64,000 nt of DNA from Cyanoderma ruficeps (GCA_008694505.1 VZDJ01004378.1:20166239-20230238); one strand, 5' to 3'. Numbered from the stretch's first letter, positions 53,301-64,000 are shown. The notes: generated from the letters alone by a model not told the origin. Translations and numbers: made by a program.

Positions 53301-55662
53301 CCTGCATCTGGTGACTGTTTGCCTATGTTGTACACAGATGCTTTATCCTGTACTTTCCTGTTTGTGTGGAAAACAGTACTGAACCTTAGTTGTTAAATAT
53401 TCTTCCCCCAAAGATAGCCTTCATATAACCCAAATTCACCATGAGGTACACAAGGGCCTTTCAAGCAAAAACTGTAGTTAAGTGATTTCTAAGAGTTGCA
53501 GATGTTTATCTTTTGCTTAGAATTAGAGAAAACAAGAGAAGGAAAACCAGGCTTGTAGCTGTATTCTTACTTACAATGTATAATTGTTTTCCTCCATTAT
53601 TTTCAATGATTCCTGCAAAGAATCTTGCATACTTCTCTTTGCATCTTCAATAGACCAGAAGCACTTCTGTGATTTATCATTGTACAAATTCTAGGTAGAT
53701 GGGGTTCTGAAGTTGATGGCCCTGACCTGGCTTTAAAGTCAAGATATAATGAGGAATTATTTTGAAAGAGTAGCAGTAACACCAGCCTCACATCATTGTT
53801 TCCAAATCCTGTCGGTTGTATATTATAGATGACTCTCTCCTAGTAAGTTTGCTTACTTATTACTTTCAGGGTTTCTGTGCTGGGAAAATGGGTTGCAAAA
53901 GAGACTGTGGGTATCATGACTTCATCATTCATATTCAAAAGAAGATCAGCAAGATTACCAAAGTGCATTACTTTGTAAAATTACAACCCCGGGAAGTAAT
54001 AAGATTCAATTACATTTTTTTGGCAAAGTTCTTTTTAAGAAAGTATCTGTCTCATGGCTGTAGTTTATTCTTTGTCTTGATCATTGGGTAACAGTTCTCA
54101 TGAGGATTTTTCATCTTCTCAAACCTTGCAAGAGATAAATCCCTCTTTTCCTGTGGTCCACTTCAGTCTTTGCATATGTGCATTTTCGGAAGCGTTAACT
54201 GTTAACAGTTGTGCCTAAGAAACCTAAATTCCTTACACAGCACTTTATAATGCTAGAGAACAAATGCAGACTGCACAAGGAGCTTTCTTCCCCTTTGCTC
54301 TGCAGAACATCTGAAATATCACACTGAACAAGAATATTCCAATCATTGGAGCAAATTGATGGATCCTGTGAGCTGAACTTGTCTGAAATGCAGAGCAGCT
54401 ACCTCTGTGCACTCTTGAATAAAACCCATTGCATCTATCATTAATAGTGGCAAAACCAAACAGTACATAAGCAGAGGATGCTGAAATGTGTTTGCTGATT
54501 CTCTGTATTCCCACTTCAAATCTCAGGAGATTACTACAACAGGCCAAGTACACTTCTACAAACCAAAAACAAGAATGGGATACTTTGCAAGTCAATACAG
54601 AAAGCTGTATTGACTGTGTCAGTGTTGTGCTGTGTCAGTGTGATCTTTGTAAATAAATGATAGAGGATAATACTGCAGGTCTCACATGTTTATTCTGCAA
54701 AATAATTTTAAAGCATGATTTAAAATCTTTTTAGTCTGCTTCTGATTTACTTTATGTTCAGTGCTTTTTTTAACTTTTGCCATCCTTGTTTTGGGAACAT
54801 AAAAGTCCAGAGGGCTCTTATTTCCTCTTGTGCTTTTATCTATGGTGGTAATAGTACATACTGTTCAAGGAAAGGGTAGTTAATAGAATGTAGTATATTG
54901 GAGCAGAATAAGTCAAGTCATCTTATGTTTTATTTTGGAAGACATAACAAAAAATCTCATGCCTGTAATGCTGGGTGGTAAAATCCCATAGAAGTTGAAT
55001 GGTGTGATGTTTCTGCACAGGTTTTTTCCTCGCGTCAGTTTAAAAGGGATTCCCCTGCTAGAGGATCTCAATGGAATTTGCAGTTGTTCTTTTAAGTAAG
55101 TGTTTATGCTGCTCAACAGTTTGGGCTCTCCATCATGACTCATTTTGGAGCCTGCTCTGCCTGCCTGACTTGTATTTCTATGTGCAAGGATTTGAGGTTG
55201 CCAGAAAGAATATTTCTGTGAACAATAAGCAGAAATGAAGCATTGGACAAGGACTTCATGGAGCTTTCAATGTTTTTAGAAAGGGAAGTGTTAACACTGA
55301 ATAGATGACGTTAACACTACCACCAAGAAAGAAAAAAAAAAAAAAAGAGCTCTGAAAGCTGTATTGACTAAACCTTCTAACAATGCTCGTGATTCTCCTA
55401 TATCCTGCTTTGTGTTTTTGTATGGATTTTTCATAGCACAGACAGACTTTACCCCACAGTGTGATTCAGTGTCTGTTTCTATCCATGCTCTTGCACAATT
55501 TTAACCTGATTTCACGGGAGGAACAGGGAATGAAACACCGTGGCTCATGGTTGTCAGCAGTGAAAAATAGCCAGGAATCAGACAAACAGCTTCATTGCTG
55601 AGATTATTTCCGGGATGAAAACTCGTCCAACAGCTGTTTGCTTTGGCCACTACTCAGGTCCC

Positions 55663-55732
55663 TTTTTTTTTTTTTTTTTAAANTTTTTTTTTTTTTTAAA
55701 CAGAAAAAAAAAAAGTGGTTTGTTTTTTTTTA
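55663..55732. repeat. Poly-T / poly-A tracts with one unresolved base, upstream of NAV3
   Basis: A T run (55663-55679) then AAA, an N at 55683, and another T run, followed by an A run (about 55704-55714) and a T run (about 55723-55731). Adjacent T and A runs could fold together. The N indicates the assembly is unreliable here, about 500 bases before the NAV3 start codon. Confidence 0.9.
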
Positions 55733-55915
55733 AGATGTGGGCTGGTTATTTATGTAGTCAGGAAGAGGTCTCTGCTTCCAGTGTTGTGGTCTCTGAGCTG
55801 TTTTGACAGTTGGAGTACAGGGAGGTTTCCTCTCTTTTCTCTCTCCTTTTCTCCCATCCTTCATTCACTTAATGCACAGACCTGGAATGCTGTAGGAAGA
55901 AGAGAAAGCGAATTT

Positions 55916-55993
55916 ATGAGTTCTTTAATCCCAGACAGGCAGCTCTGTGGCAGTTACCTTCAAGAAAAGTTCACGCCCCAAAGGAGCGTTTAG
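55916..55993 (+). other. Upstream ORF 1 (25 codons) ahead of NAV3
   Basis: ATG at 55916 opens a 25-residue frame ending in TAG at 55991-55993, 241 bases before the NAV3 start. It matters only if the transcription start lies to its left, which is unknown. The peptide resembles nothing I know. It is reported as a possible translational control element, not as a protein gene. Confidence 0.3.
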
Positions 55994-56056
55994 TCTTACA
56001 GAGCCACTGACTCACAGAGCAGTGCGTGTGAGTGGCTGCAAGGGAGAAGGGGAGAG

Positions 56057-56107
56057 ATGAAGGAAAAACTTTGCTTCCTTGTGAAGCTTGCAATATTATT
56101 GTTTTAA
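56057..56107 (+). other. Upstream ORF 2 (16 codons) ahead of NAV3
   Basis: ATG at 56057 lies in a purine-rich context (GAGAGATGA) and opens a 16-codon frame ending in TAA at 56105-56107, 127 bases before the NAV3 ATG. The peptide is basic then hydrophobic (MKEKLCFLVKLAILLF). Its position makes inclusion in the NAV3 leader likely. Ribosomes would have to reinitiate or scan past it. Confidence 0.4.
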
Positions 56108-56121
56108 GACTTTTCGAAAAG

Positions 56122-56142
56122 ATGACTGCTACTTTTGTTTAA
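56122..56142 (+). other. Upstream ORF 3 (6 codons) ahead of NAV3
   Basis: ATG at 56122 follows the palindrome at 56110-56121 and is closed by TAA after six codons (M-T-A-T-F-V). It ends 92 bases before the NAV3 start. Such minimal upstream ORFs can reduce initiation at the main start, but whether this one is used is unknown. Confidence 0.35.
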
Positions 56143-56234
56143 AGCCTTTTTTCTGAAATTGCTGAAGCTGGAGTCTACCAGACTGAGGTCAGGAGCATTT
56201 TCTTTGGCAGAAAGAAGATACTTTTATAGAAGCC

Positions 56235-56477
56235 ATGCCTGTGCTTGGGGTTGCCTCCAAGCTGAGACAGCCAGCTGTAGGGTCAAAGCCTGTCCACACT
56301 GCCCTCCCGATACCCAACCTTGGCCCCGCCGGCTCACAGAAGTACTCACCAAAGTCTTTGGAGCTTACTGGGGCAGAGAGCTCGATGCTTTCTTGTCAGC
56401 TTACATTAAAGTCAACCTGTGATTTTGGAGAGAGGAAAACGCTTCAAGGAAAAACCCAGGAGATCGAAGATAGCAAG
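56235..56477 (+). CDS. NAV3: NAV3 (neuron navigator 3), first coding exon, partial gene
   Basis: The frame from ATG 56235 starts MPVLGVASKLRQPAVGSKPV, which I recognise as the N-terminus of vertebrate neuron navigator 3. The exon gives exactly 81 codons, ending in the acidic stretch EIEDSK, and stops at a phase-0 donor (AAG|GTTAGT). This matches my recollection of where the first coding exon of mammalian NAV3 ends. The start has G at -3, a good Kozak context. NAV3 is a large (over 2,000 residue) microtubule-associated protein of neurons, with an N-terminal calponin-homology domain, coiled coils and a C-terminal AAA+ ATPase region. This exon encodes only the leader ahead of the calponin-homology domain: basic and proline-containing up to about residue 40, then Ser/Thr-rich (about 41-62), then charged. 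No other NAV3 exon lies in the window. Residues about 31-50 look more diverged from mammals than the first 30. No frameshift or stop interrupts it. Confidence 0.94.
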
Positions 56478-56483
56478 GTTAGT
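56478..56483 (+). other. NAV3: Splice donor of NAV3 first coding exon
   Basis: GTTAGT follows exon-terminal AAG. This differs from the GTRAGT consensus only at intron position +3 (T instead of A or G). It falls exactly on a codon boundary after residue 81, as expected for this NAV3 exon. The same frame stays open past the junction, so the site was chosen from homology and donor match rather than from a stop codon. Confidence 0.88.
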
Positions 56484-58250
56484 TGTAAACTTTACCTGTG
56501 GAACTCAATTCTAAAAAAACCTCAAATGTTGATTTGCTTTGAAAAAAAAAATTGATACAAACTTTCTGCATGCAGAACTTGGAGGTAAATGAGTAGACTT
56601 TTGCTGTCATCACTGAACTCCCATAGCAGCCTTGAAAATTTGTTGTGCTCAGTGCTGCTGTCTGAATAAATATTCTGGTTTTAAATGTTAGTGTTGTTCA
56701 CTTCACAGATGATTTTTGATAAGGATCAGTAGAATCATAAGGAGAGAAAAATCATTCTAGCACCCAGTAAACAGATTATTTTAAAAAAAAATCTTGGCAG
56801 CTTTTTGTTATATTATGAAATTTAAAAAGAGATCTCACGCCCACACCTATTCCCAGAGGGAGGCTCTTTTAAAATAAAAACATGCAATTGATTTTCTTTT
56901 CAATTTTCAAATGATCTGGCTATTCTTGCTGCAGAACTGCTGAACCAGAAAAACAGCTTCTCAGGGAAAAGTACTTGTGCTTTTCTCTTCTGCAAAATAG
57001 CTTCTTCCTAGCCTCTATCTAGCCCCAGTTCATTATAATTATAAAAAAAAAAAAAGCATTATCTGAAGTAGAATGCCCCAATATTTTTTAGACTGCATAG
57101 GGTTTTGTTTGGGTTTTTTTTGTAAGGGGATTATTTTTGACTCCTAATTAACTTTTAAAAAAACTTCTGCTTGATTTTCAGCTAGGCTTTCTGTTGTAGT
57201 TGAAAACATTTTTCATGCTTTGTACATGAGTATTGAGTCCCTTCTTGTCAGCAGCATATATTTCTGTAGATCTTTCAGTCACTACATTACGGCTGCATGT
57301 GTGGTTTACACAGCTTCAGCAAGCTGTGGGGCTACTTCCTTTTGCTTTTCTAGTACTCTTGGTTTGTGGAACTGATTACCACCCTGGAATTACACATATA
57401 TTTTCAATTCTGTCTTAGTTTGAGGACACTTAAATGTCATTAGAGTTGTTACAGTGGCAAGATGCACATAATATATGTACTTGTTTTTTCTTTGTTTTTA
57501 ATTACTGGCTTAATTCAGTTTTAGTGAAGAAAGTTGTTTTTTGTGGTTAAAGCATAGGGTTGGGATTCTGAACATTTGGTTTCCTTTTTAAACCTTGCCA
57601 CATATTTACACATAAGATTTTGGTCACACCACTTAACTTTTTCCTTGGAGTTTTCTGTGTCACATCTCCCTGTCTCCTAGAGATGATGTATTGGTGGTGC
57701 CAGACATCCTATATAGAAATTATAAAAAAAGGAGAAAATTGTTCATCTCTTGATTATCAAAAGGGATAATAGCATGAGTATGAAGATAAGTTAAAAGATA
57801 CTAAGATTTCAACACAATGCAATTTCTGCTTGTTTATTTATTTTTAATAAAAATATTATTTTGGTGTTTTTTTAATAGTATTCCATAATGGATATTCCAT
57901 GAAAAGTAAATCAGATTTGCAAATACTGTTTTCCATTAAATAAAGCAAAAGGTTATGTTGGCTGCTGAGAAGTTTCTTGTTTACTTATAAAAGTGTGGAG
58001 AAAGATATAAAGCATCTTGCCTTCAGTGTTTAAACCACTTGGGAGCCATTAGTAATTAGTGTGAGACCAACTGGGAGTCTTAGCCTTCCAAGGCATCTGG
58101 TCCTGAACTCTGCTGAACTTCTAGTGAGTAAAGTAACAGCCTGGATGGACACAAACTGTGATATCAATTTGCCATTTCATGGGTTTGACAATACGTGTCA
58201 TCTCAGACACTGTTTTTTTAAAGAGCAAAAAGCAAACCAACTTCCCAAAA

Positions 58251-58297
58251 ACAACCCAGCAGCCATAACATCCAACAACCCAGCAGCCATGACATCC
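58251..58297. repeat. 24-base tandem duplication in NAV3 intron 1
   Basis: 'acaacccagcagccataaca' plus 'tcca' (58251-58274) is repeated at 58275-58297 with one change (ataaca to atgaca). Two copies only. Copy number may vary between individuals. Confidence 0.88.
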
Positions 58298-60435
58298 TTC
58301 TCTATATATGTGCTCAGTGGAGGCTGCTGAGCAGTTTTAAAAGATGATCCACAAAGAGTAAGACTAGGCTGGGCGCATGATGGTCTGAAATCTTCCCCCA
58401 GCCACCTCAATTTAGAGAAGTGCTGAACATTCAAAAAGTTACTAATTTCTGAAACCTTTCTGTATTACCCCCTTATATGTCTGACATTCCCAGTAAAGCT
58501 TAGTGGCAGCCCTTTACTCAATTTTCTTCCTGGCACATTTTTTGAAAGAAGCTCTTTTATTCACCATTTAAGCAAGTTTCATGAAATATTTTTGCCAGAG
58601 GGGTTTGGACTGTAAGATGGATGGGTATTTATGAAGATGACATTATTTTAATGCTTTTCTTACTAGTAAGCTTCAAAGGATCAGCCTAAAAGTATTAATG
58701 CTATTTTCTTCATCAGTGATGGAGACACATGCTACCTGAGTAGCCTCAGAAGTATGTGTTATTTAAACAGTAGTTCTAGCACAGATGGAGCTGTTAATGT
58801 CTCTTCAGGTTTGCTGAGCTGCTGCAAGTTCTGCTTGCATCTACAACCAGATGTGCTTGTACAGGTTGTGTCATCCCAAAGCTTGACCCTTTGTGAGTGC
58901 TGCTTCCAATAGACCTTCTGTTAGCAAACACATTAATCCATTGATATATCTGTGTGGCTTGTTGTATGCAATGCTGTACATTGGGACTGTGTAACTATAA
59001 AAATGCTCAGATAAAAGGTTTTTCAGTCAAAATGTAATGAATACCTACTCTGAGTTTCCAACTGAGAGTAAAATCTGACTAACATATTTGTGGTATGCTT
59101 ACGTTATACATGTTATTGCATATATTTTTGAGGGGAAAAATATGGATCTCTGTCTGCAAAACACAGTGGAACATCTGAATTCATTGTCTAGTTAATTTTG
59201 GCTTTTGTCTCCTGAAAGCAGTGCCTTTTGCATTGCTTGCTTTGGTGTTTTCCATTTGATGCACTGCAAATCACAAGTTTTCTCATCCTGTCATCAAGGC
59301 ACTTAGATTGACATGCGCAGTCACTGTGACGTATCCTGTTGCTATCTATTAAGTGCTAAGAATTCTGAAATAAATTTGGGTTATGCATGTCAATGCAGTA
59401 GGTCATTGCCATCCAGTTGTTTCCTCTATGAACTTCACTCTCACCAAACCTGATTTTTTGAGACTTTTTGTCACTTGTGTTGGCTTTCTCACAAGGAAAA
59501 GGCTGGTTGGGAATACAGTGCCAAACATCAGTTCTCTTTTCCCTCGCTGCTTCTCTCATCTCACACGATTCGGTTGCACTTGCACATGTAGTCTTGGTTG
59601 TTTTATCATTTGTGGGCATGGTGAAATTTGGGGTTTAATAAAAGTGGTATTGTCATAAAAACTGTGGTAGAAAAAGTTTGAGGTGATTATGTTTACCTTT
59701 TTCCTTAATTGTATAGAATTTAGTTGAGCTTACGAAAGCAAATAATAAGTTGCTAATGATTTAAATTATTCTGTGTGTAGTTTATTCAAATGCACTTTTG
59801 TTCAAGATTTTCATAATTTGTGCTTTGGTGCCTAAGTCTCAGACAGCAGGTCCATCTGCTTTCTTGTTAAACCCACTAATGTTTAGGCTGACTGCATGAA
59901 CACTTTATGATGTGAATAATCATGCAAAATATTTGAACACAAGTATTCAGAGCACATACTTTTTCCCTGAGTATCATATAGACAAAAGTTTATTCCTATA
60001 TATGTACACAGGAACAGAATCCAGCTGCTGGATTCATGAGGTGAAATGCTGGCTGTCTTTGAAGCAGATGGAGTTTTGCTGTTCAGCTGGACCATAGAGT
60101 GTTTTTATGCAAAACCATGTCTGAAAGCACCACTATATATTTTCTAATATTTTTTTAACTGTGGGTATGGTATTATTTGTATTTCTTTACCACCAATTTT
60201 ATACTGCTTGCAAAATTAATCATCAGGTCATGGTAGGTTGTTTTTTGATAGTGTTCTAGTTGTAGAATGAGCCACTAAATGGTAACAAAGTGAAAAAAAA
60301 ATCCATTGATACTGTATAAAGGTTAATTAAACAATGACTTAAAACTACAGGTATGAAGAAAGAATTTATTTACAAAACCAACTTATTTGGTTGCTAAATC
60401 ATAACTCTTCACTATATTATTTTAAGGGTGGGTGT

Positions 60436-60716
60436 TGAGAGGCTGGGGCCAGGCTGTTCAGTTGTGCCTAGAAACAGTGAAAGGATCAAAGAGCACAAGC
60501 TGAAGCACAGGAATTTCCATTGAATTTCAGGAAAACAATTCATTACTTTGAGGGTGGCAGAGCACTGGAACAGGCTATCCAGAGAAGTTGTGGAGTCGTG
60601 TTCTCTGGAGACATTCATGACCTGTCTAGATGCAATCCTGTGCAACCTGTTCTAGGTGAACCTGCTTTAGTAGGGGGGTTGGACTACAGGATCTCCCTTC
60701 AGTGAGTCTGTAATAC
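60436..60716 (+). mobile_element. CR1 LINE, 5'-truncated 3' end
   Basis: The stretch follows the conserved 3' part of avian CR1: 'gaggctggggccaggctgtt', then 'agagcactggaacaggctat', 'gttgtggagtcgtgttctct', a 'gatgcaatcctgtgcaacct' block, and 'ggggggttggactacaggat' near the end. It is inserted sense to NAV3 in intron 1. It is 5'-truncated, as is usual for CR1, and carries only the end of ORF2 plus the 3' tail. The terminal octamer repeats are degraded, and divergence looks moderate. It is the longest and best-preserved CR1 copy here. Confidence 0.93.
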
Positions 60717-63700
60717 TGACCTGTAGTAAAATTGTAATAATGTTTTACTCCAGCTCACCTGAACGTGTGATTCATTTCAGCTATTCTCATGTATTTGATG
60801 GTGTAGTCACAAGTACTTTGCCATGAACCTTCTCCAGCACAAAGTTGTGCAGCTGCTGGGAGTCAGTCTGCTAGGCACACTGGTCTTCTGGTCTGGCTTC
60901 CTGGGGCTGCTCCTTGCAGTGCTTGCTTTATGTTCCCAAAGTTTTCCTCCCATCATTAGACTTCCTTCTTTCAAGAGCCTTGCACCATCATTTATGCTTC
61001 CAAAGTGAATTTTCCCTGAGATTAATCTGATATATTAATTGCAGTGTTTTGGTTGCATGACATGGATGATAAGATTTTAGCCTTCTTTCCTGAGTTAATT
61101 AATTCCTTTACTGTTGTATTATCTTTTTTCTTTGGGTTTCTTTTTGTTTTCAGTTACTCTTTGTTCATGCTATCTCTCTGCTGCTGTCTGCTTTATCTGC
61201 TTCTTCCTTCCTGTTGGCTGACATCTTTACAGGCTACTGAATATGACTTATTTTTCTCTGTATCCCCTAATCAAGTCTTCCTGTCTTGCCTGCAGCATTT
61301 TTTGTATCACTGTTCATTATCAGAAGTGATAGTCAGCCTCTCCAGCTGATCCAGTACCTATATTTAAACCTAAAACTTTTCTAGATACCTCAGTTTTGGG
61401 GGCTTGTAGTAAGATCCTAGTAGTACAGAGATACTGCCATCCAGAGGATGAATAGACAGTTGTTTGTGACCTCTCTTACAGGGGTCCAGCCCCACTAAGT
61501 TCAATTTTTACACAGGAAGATCTTAGGGGAGCTCAGGAAATTGATCATCTGCAAGGCCTTCTGGAAGAAATGACAAAGAATATTATGTGTCCACCTGAGT
61601 AAAGAGACACAAATACTCTAGAGCACAGAAATCTGAACAATTAATCTGCAGAAGCAGTCCCCAGTAGATCAGCAGGACAGAGCAAAATAGATTGTGCTGC
61701 CTGGGGAGCATGTCCAACAGAGAATGGGATCCAAAACACTTAGCTGTACCAAGTGAATGTTAAAGTGATCTGAAATGAATGTCAGTGTCACAAAACCAAG
61801 CTAAATACTTTGAACTGGTTAGGCAAAAGCATGTGCTGGAGCTGTTAAAGTGACTCTTAAGGTCCATTTCATTTGGCATCATACCACTGCATCTCGGTTT
61901 TACTCTGAGGGCTTCTAGTGTCATTCAGCCAGCCCTTTTGCACTAGGTCATTAAGATGTGCGTGGAAACCTCTCATTTTTCCCTCATAAATTTTAAGTAG
62001 TTGGTCAGTGATGTGGTAAATCCTGCCTGTCACAAGACACCAAACTTGGAGAACTGCTAGACTCTTTTATAGAGACAGATCTCAAGACAAATATTTTTGT
62101 TTTCCATACATGGGTGGAGCTCCTGTTCACGTCAACGGGAGTGCTGTGCACATTGGAATACCAGATGTGTGCCATAAATGACTTCCATATCTCTGTCTTT
62201 CCTCAGCTAACCCTTCCACACCACTTACTTAGGTTTCATGTGATCCTTTCCCACCATTCTGCAAATCTCTCCAAAGCAAGGCATCTGTTGCAATCCCACA
62301 TCTCTTTGACTTTTCAATTTCTTGGATACGTTTTTGTCTGGTCTCTGAGGGCCAAGCTCCACTGAGTTTCTTGAGACACTGAATCTGGGGAATGTAAATA
62401 AATGAGTTTCTTTCCCAATTTTGTCATACCCTTCCTTTTCTCAGCGCTAGTGCCCTAGAGGTATCTGCCTTATGGGTTGGCAAGAAAAAGAGGCTACTTG
62501 TTATGCCGAGTGTTTCATTTACAGCACTACAGCCAAGGCAACAGAAAGGGCAGCAGAAGCAGCCAGAAACCGCCTATCTTCTCCCCATAGTGACTGCTAG
62601 TGATGGGAAGCCAACAGTGTTTCAAAAGCATTGAACTAGCTGCCAGAAATTTCAGTCATCACTGTGGACACCTGGGACTATGTGTGTTTAAAATTCACAC
62701 AGCCCCAGTGAAGCCAGGACAGTTGGCAGGAGTTCGGATTGTCAGCAATTTCAGCTTCTTGTCTAGTGCTCTGAATTATTTCTTTATCAAACAGATAGCA
62801 GTGTCTTTAATGTGCATTATGTATCCAGTACCATCTGTCTGTGCTATATTATAATTGATTTAAGAGCTTCACTCTGTATGAGCTGGGACTAAATTTCCCT
62901 GTTACATGTTTATTGTCTAATCATCTGTATAAAGCACATTTTCATAGAGTTGAGATGAAAGTAAAGTAACATAGTATCAACTCTTAAATCTTTGGTATTT
63001 GTGAACAAATTGTATCAAATGTAAATTGAATGATGTTTCTGGTCTGTAATTTGTATTTGGAACCATGGATAGGAGGGCATTCACCAACCTGAGCTGAAGA
63101 CCTCTGCCTAAATTTCTACTGCTTTCATGTTATTTCTCTTACAAAATAAGAACATAGAACTCAACTTATTCTGTATTAATTGGTGCGTTGTGAGCTGGTA
63201 TTACACATCATCGGCAAACAATCACACTTACTGTTTTGTATTGCATTTGTGCCTGGGGAAGCTGTCTGAGGATTTTCTGACCAGACAACTGTTAAATAAA
63301 AATTCCTATCCTCAAAAATGGGAGTGTGTCTGCAGGGTGATGCACTGTGAATGCAACAGCAGAATTGAAGCAACCCAGCAACGTTTTCTTGGTGCAACAC
63401 TCTTGCAGGCCCCTAAGACAATCTGTTCTTCATAACCACAGATGGAGATAAGTGTCTCCAACTTCAGATAAAAATAATGGGTGTGTATTATACCCCAGGA
63501 GCTTTCAGTTAGGCTTTGATAAAACTTCCAGCTGTAACAGTAGTTAAACTTTGCCTGTGGAAAATATAATATCTCCATCGCTGGAAAACCCAATGTGTAC
63601 ACTTGCCAGTCATGGCAGTATTAGCAGTGATCCTTTGTTGTGCAAAGGAGTTGGTGACAACCTCGATGGTTTTCTCATTCTCTTTTGTCATTCCTTGGTT

Positions 63701-64000
63701 CAGCTGACTTCAGGTGCATGGTAATGAAACCGTCCTTCCCTGGGAAACTGAGCTGACAGCACCATGGCCCACAATAATATAGATACGGAAGGACTCTCTT
63801 TGGAGACAGATTGACTTCCTCAGAAAAAGTGCCATTGTGCAGTATGGGTATTTCCAGAGGCACTGCACTGAAATTGCAATTCCTGTTAAGTTTCCTGAAA
63901 GCACCGGAAGAGCGTTCTTGGAGCCCAAAAAGCAAAGCTAATGGCTGAAACACTCATTTCCCTGGCATATCAGTATTGGAATGTCTTCATGACTCAAGAG

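Larger units (their letters stand above)
45982..55662. other. Non-genic stretch upstream of NAV3
   Basis: Contains a minus-strand CR1 end (48388) and the pyrimidine-skewed stretch (52530-53300). No exon was recognised. Distal NAV3 promoters or enhancers could lie here but cannot be located from sequence alone. Confidence 0.55.
55740..56234 (+). promoter_or_regulatory. NAV3: Probable NAV3 5' UTR and promoter-proximal region
   Basis: This stretch directly precedes the NAV3 start codon and is richer in GC and purine/pyrimidine blocks than the DNA on either side. It has a pyrimidine-rich segment at about 55825-55870 and purine-rich segments at about 55893-55912 and 56040-56065. No clear TATA box was seen, and there is no large CpG island. 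The transcription start cannot be fixed from sequence, so the left boundary is arbitrary, set just right of a poly-T/poly-A tract. If the whole stretch is transcribed, the leader contains three short upstream ORFs, listed separately. That it belongs to the NAV3 transcript is inferred from position. Confidence 0.55.
56478..64000 (+). other. NAV3: NAV3 intron 1 (5' part)
   Basis: Everything from the donor to the right edge is read as the start of NAV3 intron 1, because no sequence resembling the calponin-homology exon that should follow is present. It is AT-rich, with many short A and T runs. It contains a 24-base tandem duplication (58251-58297) and a sense-strand CR1 3' end (60436-60716). Short open frames occur, but none resembles a known protein or has matching splice sites. 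A pyrimidine-skewed stretch lies at about 60820-61320. Confidence 0.85.

Noticed and set aside
56135..56422. 95-codon frame overlapping the NAV3 exon in another reading frame
   Set aside because: It has no ATG (opens at TTG) and is the shadow of the NAV3 leader and exon. The NAV3 frame has clear homology and a matching donor.
58590..58630. 'ggggtttggactgtaagatg' resembling the CR1 'gggggttggactagatgat' phrase
   Set aside because: The match is confined to about 20 bases, with no other CR1 blocks beside it.
61044..61349. 101-codon frame rich in Phe, Leu and Ser that looks like a membrane protein
   Set aside because: It lies in a T/C-skewed intronic stretch, where such residues arise from base composition. 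No homology recognised.
1..64000. CRISPR arrays, bacterial operons, tRNA or rRNA genes, snRNA genes
   Set aside because: No regularly spaced repeats, no ribosome-binding-site-linked gene sets, no tRNA B-box-type 'ggttcgaatcc' and no U-RNA-like sequence were seen. The window is vertebrate.

Overview
The window is vertebrate nuclear DNA, most likely from a bird. The clearest sign is four 3' ends of CR1 LINE elements, the dominant avian retrotransposon, two on each strand. There is also one solo-LTR-like segment of avian ERV type and at least two decayed sauropsid interspersed repeats. Most of the sequence is AT-rich, with no bacterial-style gene packing. Almost all open frames are under about 100 codons, as expected by chance.

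Only one real gene part was recognised: the first coding exon of NAV3 (neuron navigator 3) on the + strand at 56235-56477. It encodes 81 residues and ends in a phase-0 splice donor (AAG|GTTAGT). About 500 bases upstream are probable 5' UTR and promoter-proximal sequence. They carry three short upstream ORFs, a 12-base perfect palindrome and, further out, a poly-T/poly-A tract with an unresolved base. The sequence from 56478 to the right edge is the start of NAV3 intron 1; it holds one CR1 copy (60436-60716) and a 24-base tandem duplication.

The left 55.7 kb has no gene I can support and reads as intergenic sequence upstream of NAV3 (or intron sequence, if unseen distal NAV3 first exons exist). 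It contains CR1 fragments at 6211, 29509 and 48388, and an LTR at 27898-28360. Ancient repeat relics lie near 22.76 kb and 45.88 kb. There is a 128-base G-free pyrimidine tract at 14963-15090, several small tandem repeats, two perfect hairpins and a compact CpG cluster at 29742-29816. Four places contain N, three of them inside or beside homopolymer tracts.

I found no operon, CRISPR array, defence system, tRNA, rRNA or intact mobile element, and no convincing new biological system. The most useful results are the NAV3 exon with its upstream ORFs and the few non-coding structures that could be tested for conservation.
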